Origin: an uncultured Candidatus Marinamargulisbacteria bacterium
GTDB taxonomy: Bacteria; Margulisbacteria; Riflemargulisbacteria; GWF2-35-9
DNA length: 48,022 nucleotides
NCBI GenBank assembly: GCA_903910705.1
Contig: CAIWAN010000068.1
Location: 1-48,022, forward strand
Direction: 5' to 3'
Below are positions 36,968 through 43,234 of the stretch, piece after piece. Position 1 is the stretch's first letter. Every line of letters begins with the position of its first letter. Under the pieces are notes generated by a model. The model made no database searches, was not told the DNA's origin, and saw only the letters and a program-made list of their open reading frames with translations. Made by a program: the position numbers and the translations under genes.

Positions 36968-37735
36968 TCAGTTGTTCTGGCAATTGAATATCCCAAGGAT
37001 TTGTTCATATCGCGGTCCGGGACGCTTCAGAACCTCCTGAGAAAGAAATAATATTTTTGTTCTTTTTGGCCAGAGGCCATCATACCAGTCCGACTGACCT
37101 CTCTCAAGCACTAGGATAATATCAGGCGAAACCTCCGCCAACCCCTCTCGGCCCATCATCGGATATCGCTGAAATCCTTTAAACACAGACGAGAAACCCG
37201 CCGCCTTTAACATAGGCGTATAAAATGACTCCTGACCCAACACATAGGCCGCTTCGATTCGACCATTTCGGACAACTTGCTCAAGAATAACAAGCACTGA
37301 CCGAGTAGGCAAAGAAGAAGGATTTAAGGGAAACGGATGATGCTTTAGCCACTGTGTCGCAACTTTTTCTTCTCTCAAAATGGTTCCTAGCCGTTTTACC
37401 ATGTCTCGGATCCCTTCAATCGACTCGGCATCAAACGTCTCAACCTTAAGATGGTGTTTTCGACAAAACGCGATCAACGGGGCATGGGTTTTCAATAGCA
37501 GAACGATATCCGGCTTCAATGAAAGGAGTCGTTCCTCATTGACATCATTATACCCCCCCACACTGGGCAGCTTTTTGGCCGCTTCGGGGTAGTCACAGTA
37601 ACGTGTCACCCCCACTAACTGCGATTGGCCTCCCAGCAGAAACACCGTCTCAGTGATGCTCGGCGCAAGGGACACGATGCGAGCCGGAAAGACAAGGCTC
37701 ATGAAACATATGACGAAGAATAGCCGTCTTAAAAT
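36968..37735 (-). CDS. btuF: BtuF-like periplasmic cobalamin-binding protein
   Basis: A periplasmic-binding-protein-2-type (BtuF/FepB) lipid-free carrier. The mature part opens 'ARIVSLAPSITETVFLLGGQ', the family's diagnostic N-terminus, followed by 'VGVTRYCDYPEAAKKLPSVG' and 'LLSLKPDIVLLLKTH'; 'EVSPDIILVLERGQ' marks the second lobe. It delivers vitamin B12 (or another corrinoid) arriving through BtuB. The nearest ATG (37702) leaves a too short signal peptide. The same frame upstream reads ILRRLFFVICFMSLVFPA, a proper signal peptide, but the only usable initiators there are ATT (37735) or ATC (37738). ATT has AAGGTGG seven bases upstream, inside the btuB 3' end, so an ATT start overlapping the btuB stop by seven bases is chosen; ATG 37702 remains the conservative alternative. 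No BtuCD genes are seen in the window. Confidence 0.85.
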   Translation of the reverse strand: MLRRLFFVICFMSLVFPARIVSLAPSITETVFLLGGQSQLVGVTRYCDYPEAAKKLPSVGGYNDVNEERLLSLKPDIVLLLKTHAPLIAFCRKHHLKVETFDAESIEGIRDMVKRLGTILREEKVATQWLKHHPFPLNPSSLPTRSVLVILEQVVRNGRIEAAYVLGQESFYTPMLKAAGFSSVFKGFQRYPMMGREGLAEVSPDIILVLERGQSDWYDGLWPKRTKILFLSQEVLKRPGPRYEQILGIFNCQNN

Positions 37736-39477
37736 GATACCCCCACCTTAACCCCAAATGTTCGTCCAGGCATTGCATACCCACGATATTCCTCATACGT
37801 TTGATTGAAAACATTGTGTGTAAAAACCGAATAGATATCTTTGGTGTAATCCATGTCCACAGTCCAATAGCTTGGCAATGACGTTGAACCACCTGTTGAA
37901 ATCAAGCGTTCTGAGACATAATTTGCCCTCATCGACACACTGCCAGCCAGACCGCCAACGCTTAGCGTTCCATTCACTTTTGTTTTCGCTCGATTTTGCA
38001 GCCAAGCCCCAGTATTTTCGTCACTTGCATCCAGCATTTGTGTCCAGTTGAGGCTATACAATATCGCCTCGCCAACACTACCGAACCACTCGGTTTCAAT
38101 GCCGCTCACCCGTGCACGACCAACATTGTTAGGCGAGGATGAGGACCAATCGTCGGTGAAACACCATTCGATAAGATCGCTTACTTTCTTCTCAAAATAA
38201 GACGACCGAAAGCTCCCCATCGAGGTTCTGATAGACAGTTCAAGGTCAACGTTTTTGGCTGTTTCGGGACGAAGGCTGGGGTTCCCCGCACTTCCCCAAG
38301 CATCCTGATAATAAAGGTCAGCTAAGGAAGGAGCGCGAAAAGAGGTGCCATAGGAAGTCTTTAGCGTGCAATCCTTGCCGAACAAGAAGGAAGCCCCCAC
38401 TTTATAGGTATCCGCAATTCCAAAAGTCGAATGGCTGTCGCGTCTCAATCCGACGTTCACTCTGCATCCGGGCATCACAACCCAATCATCATTGACAAAT
38501 GCCGCCTTATTGAGAATTGTTTCATTGTAAGCAAGCATGCTGTCTTTGGGGATGACTTGATTTGCTTCTAGTCCCATAAAAAAAGAATGACTTCCGAGAG
38601 AGAGCTCCTGATTACCACCCAGCGTATTTGTCCAACCCTTGGAGTCGGTCACATTTCCGCTTACCGCGGTTCGCTCATCACACTTTGTAGAAAAAAATAG
38701 TCGACCACCCTGAGGATGATTATCTGCAACCTGAGCCTGAAGCAAATACCCTTGATCTTTTTGTTCAGAGGCCGAATACGGGCCCGCTGGATTCCCCCTT
38801 TGATCTGAGTAGGTCGAACCGACCACCCTTATATTAAAATCGCTCATAATATCCCCGCTATAGGCTAATGCCAGACTGTCATTATTAAAGTATCCCATAG
38901 GAAGGTAGCCATCATATCGACCATGGATCAGGCTCAACTGCACGCTTGAAGCCGTTGTTCCCTGCGACCAAGCTAACGAAAGATTTTGATTCCCGTATGA
39001 ACCCAGCTCTAGGTTCAATTTGTTCTTCTCTAGCGTTCTTTTTGAGACAATATTGATTACACCACCTACCGCATCAGCACCATAAACAGCTGACATGCCC
39101 CCTCGATATGCTTGAATTTCCTTAATCTGTTCAAGGTTAATATTGTTGAGATCCACGGTTCCATAAACAGCGTTCTTCATCGGCACCCCATCGAGAAGAA
39201 TCAACGTTTGGTTTGAATTAGCGCCCTGAAGGGAGAGTGCATTGACGCCACCCTTTCCACCATATCGATTCGCTTGCACCCCAGACTCACCTTGCAAGAT
39301 GTCTCCAATGGTAAAGTCTTTATATCGACAAACATCTTCTTCAGCGATCACAGAGCTATTGGGATAGGTTGAGAGAAATCGAGAAGCCGTCACAACAAAG
39401 TTCAAGTCCGCATTCATCGGACCGGCCAACACTAAACCCAAAAATGCACAGCTAATAACAATACGGGGAATAAACAT
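37729..39477 (-). CDS. btuB: TonB-dependent cobalamin receptor BtuB
   Basis: A 582-residue outer-membrane TonB-dependent receptor. After the signal peptide (VISCAFLGLVLAGPMNA) comes a TonB-box-like 'FVVTASR', then a plug domain with 'FTIGDILQGESGVQANRYG' and 'QTLILLDGVPMKNAVYGTVD', 'AVYGADAVGGVINIVSKRTL'. The remaining residues form a 22-strand-type barrel ending in an aromatic C-terminal residue (KVGVSF), the outer-membrane insertion signal. Its length is close to E. coli BtuB (about 594 residues). The cobalamin riboswitch directly upstream supports corrinoid uptake over siderophore uptake. ATG 39477 has GGAGG (39485-39489) seven bases upstream. btuF follows, coupled at the stop codon. Confidence 0.93.
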   Translation of the reverse strand: MFIPRIVISCAFLGLVLAGPMNADLNFVVTASRFLSTYPNSSVIAEEDVCRYKDFTIGDILQGESGVQANRYGGKGGVNALSLQGANSNQTLILLDGVPMKNAVYGTVDLNNINLEQIKEIQAYRGGMSAVYGADAVGGVINIVSKRTLEKNKLNLELGSYGNQNLSLAWSQGTTASSVQLSLIHGRYDGYLPMGYFNNDSLALAYSGDIMSDFNIRVVGSTYSDQRGNPAGPYSASEQKDQGYLLQAQVADNHPQGGRLFFSTKCDERTAVSGNVTDSKGWTNTLGGNQELSLGSHSFFMGLEANQVIPKDSMLAYNETILNKAAFVNDDWVVMPGCRVNVGLRRDSHSTFGIADTYKVGASFLFGKDCTLKTSYGTSFRAPSLADLYYQDAWGSAGNPSLRPETAKNVDLELSIRTSMGSFRSSYFEKKVSDLIEWCFTDDWSSSSPNNVGRARVSGIETEWFGSVGEAILYSLNWTQMLDASDENTGAWLQNRAKTKVNGTLSVGGLAGSVSMRANYVSERLISTGGSTSLPSYWTVDMDYTKDIYSVFTHNVFNQTYEEYRGYAMPGRTFGVKVGVSF

Positions 39478-39496
39478 CCTGCCACCTCCACGAGCG

Positions 39497-39610
39497 ATTA
39501 CGTTAAAGGCGTTCCGACTTTTCTGCCTACTTGTCTGCTTTGAGCAGAAGACAGACTCACGGTTGCGGGCCAGCGCGGGGGTTTCACCCGACTTTCCCTT
39601 TAACGATCAC
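39497..39610 (-). ncRNA. Cobalamin riboswitch
   Basis: On the minus strand, the leader contains the conserved pieces of the cobalamin aptamer: 'TTAAAGGGAA', 'GGGTGAAACCCCCGCGCTGG' and 'CCCGCAACCGTGAGTC', the last being the signature of the core junction. The ends pair: CGTTAAAGG (39605-39597) with CCTTTAACG (39509-39501), closing the outer helix. A B12-box-like 'AGTCGGAACGCC' precedes it. The btuB ribosome binding site (39485-39489) lies just after the aptamer, so translational control by adenosylcobalamin is likely: bound ligand represses btuB-btuF. Boundaries are approximate. Confidence 0.92.
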
Positions 39611-39628
39611 ATTATGGCGTAGATGTTA

Positions 39629-41344
39629 TTATTTGAACAGCGAATCGATGTCGTCTTGCTCCATTTTAGCCTCATCAACGCCGAATTCTTTTTGAACAAG
39701 ACTGATCCGCCCCATTTTCTTCAATGCTTTAGCCACTTTAACCATAACCCCTTTTGCATTATCGATCTCTACAGGAGCATAGGTATCTTTTCTAAGATCA
39801 ATGACTTCCCTCACCATGTCGATCAACCCTTCGGCCAACCCTATCATTTTTTTATCTCGTTCGGATTCATCCATTTCGATCAAGATCAAAGCCAAAATGT
39901 CGGGATCCAGTTCCATGAACACTTTAAGCAACTCTTCTTGTGGAAGGGCAATAACATCCTCAAATAGAACGATCATGTCACGAAGCTCAAAAAGCACGTC
40001 AGGATACTTTTCATGAAGGGCCATGGTAAGCTCCGATTTTTTTTCCGCAGGGAATCGATCAATTAAGGGAAGAACCGCATGTTTCCCTCCGATCAAACAG
40101 GAGACCTTATCTTTATAGATTTTTTCAAGTTCATGAATTTCTTCGACAGGATGTTCTACCTCATACGTAAGAAAGGGGATGATCTCAGTTTGCTCCTCCG
40201 TCGTGAATCGTGAAAAAATAACCGCACTCATGTGAGTAGGAAGGTATGAAATAATAATGGCGACCTTTTGCCAATAGGTATCCTGCTCGGGGGAATCGAG
40301 TTGTGGTTTATCCCGTTCAAGCAAATAAGCTAGTTTAATAATATTACTATCCGTTACAAAATCGAAATAATCTCGGATCGCGTTGCTTTCCTTAAAGGTA
40401 AGCTCATCTGCACCCAATCCAGCCAATCCAGACACATCTGCAGAAACATTCCCCATATTCGCTATACCCCCGCCCCCCCCCCCTTGGTGGAAGGTGCCCG
40501 ATGAGGATCCTGACGATTCCCCCGTTGACTCACTTCCAGTGCTAGCGAGATGCGTTGCCGAGCGAGAAAGGGTAAATAAGGCGAACGCAATTCCAGCCAT
40601 CACCAGAATCAACAGCGATCCTAGCACAATGGTGATAATCTCTCTTACCCCGACTTTGCCGGACGCATTGTTCAATAGGAGTCCAATAAACTCTCGGCCC
40701 GATTTGAGTTCATTTTTCACAAAGCCTAAAGTCTTCTCTCTTTCTTTTGCACTGAGTTCCTGTTGTTGAAGACTGCTTTGAAGCAAGGCATTAAACTTAT
40801 CATCGGAACTCTTCTGTGTATTGGTATTGCTATCAATCATGGCCTTGATCGCTTGCATTTCGGCTGTTTGTCCCCCACTATTAGAAAACTTCTCCTTCAT
40901 CACTTTGAGGGTACTATCTTTGTATTGGTCAAAATCTAATATTGATTTAACTTTATCAACAACGGTTTTTTCGCCAACTCCTGCCGAATTGATCCACACA
41001 TTGACCTCATAATGGCTAAAAACATAAGCATTCTGAATATTTGCCTTTGAGATCTGCTTTATGGGAACCCCAGGCAGAAAGAGCGTTTGGATCTTTTGCG
41101 CATTTGCAATATTCACCTTGACTCTAACCTTCAGAGAGATCATGACTTGGTTCGGGCCAAAAATCCTATCGACAAGACTTTGTGCATCTTTTTCTTTGAT
41201 TTGTTGATAAGTAAGTATCTCTGCGCCCGTATTAAATTCTAGATCGACGGGTTTACTGACAATTAAGTTTGATGGCTCCGCCGCCTGCAAGAAGCTGACG
41301 TTGAAGCTTAGGCAAATAAGAAAGAGGGTTATTATCTTTTTCAT
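39629..41344 (-). CDS. FliF-like/FliG-like fusion membrane protein
   Basis: A 571-residue protein with an unusual architecture. Residues 1-21 are a signal peptide (IITLFLICLSFNVSFLQA). Residues about 45-150 form a periplasmic region with 'LVDRIFGPNQVMISLKVRVK', recalling the ring-building motif of FliF/SctJ-type ring proteins. A coiled-coil-prone stretch follows, then one transmembrane helix (about 234-258), a Ser/Gly linker with an 11-base G tract in the DNA, and a cytoplasmic part related to FliG: a middle domain ('VAIIISYLPTHMSAVIFSRF') and a C domain ('FELRDMIVLFEDVIALPQEE' and 'APVEIDNAKGVMVKVAKALK'; compare FliG R-x-x-M-F-x-F-E/D-D and PV-x-L-x-x-V). The last 11 residues, MEQDDIDSLFK, resemble the CheY-docking peptide of FliM (SQxEIDALL) and the C-terminus of CheZ. 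It is the last gene of an operon with two CheY-like proteins. TTG 41347 is possible, but ATG 41344 overlaps the upstream TGA by one base. It could be a rotary, switch or scaffold ring; no biochemical role is known. Confidence 0.72.
   Translation of the reverse strand: MKKIITLFLICLSFNVSFLQAAEPSNLIVSKPVDLEFNTGAEILTYQQIKEKDAQSLVDRIFGPNQVMISLKVRVKVNIANAQKIQTLFLPGVPIKQISKANIQNAYVFSHYEVNVWINSAGVGEKTVVDKVKSILDFDQYKDSTLKVMKEKFSNSGGQTAEMQAIKAMIDSNTNTQKSSDDKFNALLQSSLQQQELSAKEREKTLGFVKNELKSGREFIGLLLNNASGKVGVREIITIVLGSLLILVMAGIAFALFTLSRSATHLASTGSESTGESSGSSSGTFHQGGGGGGIANMGNVSADVSGLAGLGADELTFKESNAIRDYFDFVTDSNIIKLAYLLERDKPQLDSPEQDTYWQKVAIIISYLPTHMSAVIFSRFTTEEQTEIIPFLTYEVEHPVEEIHELEKIYKDKVSCLIGGKHAVLPLIDRFPAEKKSELTMALHEKYPDVLFELRDMIVLFEDVIALPQEELLKVFMELDPDILALILIEMDESERDKKMIGLAEGLIDMVREVIDLRKDTYAPVEIDNAKGVMVKVAKALKKMGRISLVQKEFGVDEAKMEQDDIDSLFK
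40473..40483 (-). repeat. 11-base poly-G tract in fusion-protein linker
   Basis: Eleven consecutive C on the plus strand (G in the coding strand), interrupted by one base from five more (40467-40471). It codes for the Gly run of the linker between membrane helix and FliG-like domains. Tracts this long commonly vary in length by slippage; a one-base change would shift the frame and cut off the entire cytoplasmic part. Confidence 0.85.
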
Positions 41345-42309
41345 CAAAGCATATCTAGAAAATATTTAATTTCTTCATTGTCAGGCTGATAGCGCAATAC
41401 TTGTTCCCAGTATTTTCTGGCTTTTTCATAATCTTGAAGCATATAGAATGACGACCCTTTCAAAGAAAGAGCTCCGATGTGTTTATTGTCTTCTTTTAGA
41501 ATTAAATTGCATTCATCTATTGCCTGCCAAAACTGATAATCATAGAACGCAAGCAAGGCTTTATTGAGTCGTTTTGTTAACACATCGATACTTTCATTTG
41601 AGAGATCTTCATTGTTTCTTTGGTAGGCACTATCCCGTGTCGTCGCCACTTCCCAATACATCGCTTCGCACTGCTTGTTTCGTTTACGGTATGCGCTAAG
41701 TTCAAGCCGATCAAGTGACTGCGAACCACCGACGATGTAGTCACTGATGGCTGAACCAATGATTTGTTGTTCTTTTCGTGTGGCACTGTTTTTATTAGCA
41801 GCCACCTTAGCGGATATCTCCGGATTTTTTATGAGAAGCGCGATAAACTTTTCTCTCGTCACAAGACTTTTATCATTGACAAAGTCACTCAAATTTATTG
41901 TTGGAAAGATCTTTTTTAGCACATCAACAGCTACGGACATATCGACCACATTTTGATAGTTCTTGTCACTGGTTTCAAGATACTTAGACTCAACCCCTGT
42001 CTGAATGTAGGAGAAAGACTTCATCTCAGGGAGCACTTCTTTGAAAAACGGTTTCTGAAGGGACTCGTTCGGGGATATATTCCCCAACCACATTGCAATC
42101 AGCAAAACTTGGAACCCATTAAGATTAGCTTCGGGTTGAAAGGTATTGTCGACGAAGGCCGGCATATACCCATTCGCCATGAAAAACTGAGTCTCATTGT
42201 AATATTGGTAATTTGGGCTAATGTCTGTCACTTCAAGTGCCAATGACAAGGACTGGCACAACACCATAAAAGCGCAGAAAATCAGTATTCTTAGTTGATT
42301 TATTAACAA
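41344..42309 (-). CDS. Periplasmic protein with SLH-like and TPR segments
   Basis: A 321-residue secreted protein. The signal peptide is 'LRILIFCAFMVLCQSLSLA'. Residues about 30-85 ('TQFFMANGYMPAFVDNTFQP' then 'NGFQVLLIAMWLG') follow the SLH pattern of an alpha-helix, a 'G-x-x-D-x-T-F-x-P' turn and an 'R-x-E/F' helix; a second weaker copy lies around 115-160 ('INLSDFVNDKSLVTREKFIA'). The C-terminal 58 residues are two TPR units ('ALSLKGSSFYMLQDYEKARK' and 'YWEQVLRYQPDNEEIKYFL'). The role may be to link the membrane-ring-like fusion protein to the cell wall or surface glycan; SLH domains can bind pyruvylated polymers. The start is TTG 42309 (GAGG eight bases upstream, retains the full signal peptide); no good ATG fits. 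It overlaps the fusion-protein gene by one base. No enzyme motif is seen. Confidence 0.6.
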   Translation of the reverse strand: MLINQLRILIFCAFMVLCQSLSLALEVTDISPNYQYYNETQFFMANGYMPAFVDNTFQPEANLNGFQVLLIAMWLGNISPNESLQKPFFKEVLPEMKSFSYIQTGVESKYLETSDKNYQNVVDMSVAVDVLKKIFPTINLSDFVNDKSLVTREKFIALLIKNPEISAKVAANKNSATRKEQQIIGSAISDYIVGGSQSLDRLELSAYRKRNKQCEAMYWEVATTRDSAYQRNNEDLSNESIDVLTKRLNKALLAFYDYQFWQAIDECNLILKEDNKHIGALSLKGSSFYMLQDYEKARKYWEQVLRYQPDNEEIKYFLDML

Positions 42310-42374
42310 TCCCTTACCCTCAATTAGTTGCGAACAATAGGGCGTTTCACACCTTTTGATAGGATAGTATAGGG

Positions 42375-42402
42375 AACGCTAATATTCAATAATATTAGCG
42401 TT
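42375..42402 (-). promoter_or_regulatory. Perfect 12-bp inverted repeat after the first receiver gene
   Basis: AACGCTAATATT (42375-42386), loop CAAT, AATATTAGCGTT (42391-42402). It begins at the stop codon of the receiver gene and lies 66 bases before the SLH/TPR start. No U-tract follows on the minus strand, so it is an RNA stability or partial-termination hairpin, or a dimeric protein-binding site, rather than a classic terminator. Confidence 0.55.
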
Positions 42403-42761
42403 TATCGTTCTAACATTTTTTTTATTTGTTCAAGCATCCGTGTTTCATCAAAGGGCTTAACAACAAAATTTTTTGCTCCACATTCTAAGGCTTTCAAAAT
42501 ATGTTCTTGCTGTGAGGCGTTGCTAAGCATGACTACTTTGGCATTTTTATCGATCTTCATAATTTCTTGAAGCGCTTCTAGTCCACTCATGTTTGGCATA
42601 TTAACATCCATCAGAACTAAATCAGGCATTTGTGCCTTGTAGATTTCGAGCGCTTTAACCCCATCTGCTGCATCACTGACTTGATACCCCGCCGCTTCCA
42701 AGAGCTTGCGTAGTCGCATCCGAAGGAATGCAGCATCATCGACAATAAGAACCTTAACCAT
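42402..42761 (-). CDS. CheY-like single-domain response regulator
   Basis: A 119-residue stand-alone receiver domain. It has the acidic pocket (Asp8, Asp9 in 'VLIVDDAAF'), the phospho-accepting Asp52 ('LVLMDVNMP'), the switch Ser80 ('VVMLSNASQQ') in place of the usual Thr, and the conserved Lys102 ('VVKPFDE'). There is no output domain, so like CheY it must act by protein-protein contact. Its start codon follows the stop of the second receiver directly (TAAATG), so the two are co-translated. Its stop lies 93 bases before the SLH/TPR gene. It is 69 percent identical (82 of 119 positions, counted by eye) to its neighbour, showing a recent tandem duplication. Confidence 0.92.
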   Translation of the reverse strand: MVKVLIVDDAAFLRMRLRKLLEAAGYQVSDAADGVKALEIYKAQMPDLVLMDVNMPNMSGLEALQEIMKIDKNAKVVMLSNASQQEHILKALECGAKNFVVKPFDETRMLEQIKKMLER

Positions 42762-43127
42762 TTAGACCCCTTGGGATAAGACTTTTCCAATAACACTGAG
42801 AAGGTTCTTCTCATCAAAAGGTTTAACCACAAAATTTCTTGCACCCAATTCTAATGCTTTCATAATGGTCTCTTGTTGGGAAACATTGCTTAACATGACT
42901 ACTTTGGCTTTATTATCGAGCTTCATGATTTCATATAAAGCGTCTAATCCATTCATGACGGGCATATGTACGTCCATCAGAACAATATCTGGCGACTCCG
43001 TCTTGTAAGCCTCGATCGCTTTTTCACCATCTGCCGCCTCGCTGAAAACATGTCCAGAGGCAACCAAAAGCTTTCGCAAGCGCATACGAAAAAAAGCAGC
43101 ATCATCAACAATCAGCACTTTCGCCAC
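42762..43127 (-). CDS. CheY-like single-domain response regulator
   Basis: A 121-residue receiver with the same key residues as its neighbour: Asp8, Asp9 ('VLIVDDAAFF'), Asp52 ('IVLMDVHMP'), Ser80 and Lys102 ('VVKPFDEK'). An upstream GTG at 43163 gives twelve more residues without family counterparts; the GTG at 43127 (GGGG seven to ten bases upstream) aligns exactly with the start of the paralogue and is preferred. It is first in an operon with its own promoter (43178-43206), running through the second receiver, the SLH/TPR protein and the FliF/FliG-like fusion. No histidine kinase gene is in the window, so the input is unknown. Confidence 0.9.
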   Translation of the reverse strand: MAKVLIVDDAAFFRMRLRKLLVASGHVFSEAADGEKAIEAYKTESPDIVLMDVHMPVMNGLDALYEIMKLDNKAKVVMLSNVSQQETIMKALELGARNFVVKPFDEKNLLSVIGKVLSQGV

Positions 43128-43177
43128 TTGCAACCCCAATTCTTTTTGGTATACGCCCCCCACTTTTACACCGCTAT

Positions 43178-43206
43178 ATAATATAGCAAAATCACACTGA
43201 TGACAA
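43178..43206 (-). promoter_or_regulatory. Sigma-70-type promoter of receiver/FliG-like operon
   Basis: On the minus strand: TTGTCA (43206-43201), a 17-base spacer, TATTAT (43183-43178; five of six consensus). It lies about 50 bases before the GTG start at 43127 and after the stop of the giant protein (43235), so the receiver operon is likely transcribed separately from that gene. Confidence 0.68.
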
Positions 43207-43234
43207 TTCTTGCTTTCCTCGACTCAGAGACAAA

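Noticed and set aside
40383-40769. 128-codon plus-strand frame, Pro-rich
   Set aside because: Antisense to the Gly/Ser linker and membrane part of the FliF/FliG-like gene; Pro run is simply the complement of the poly-G tract.
39629-43163. Ordinary flagellar operon
   Set aside because: Only FliF- and FliG-like parts in one fused gene are present; no fliM, fliN, fliH, fliI, flhA or motA/B homologue in the window, so a standard flagellar locus is not supported.
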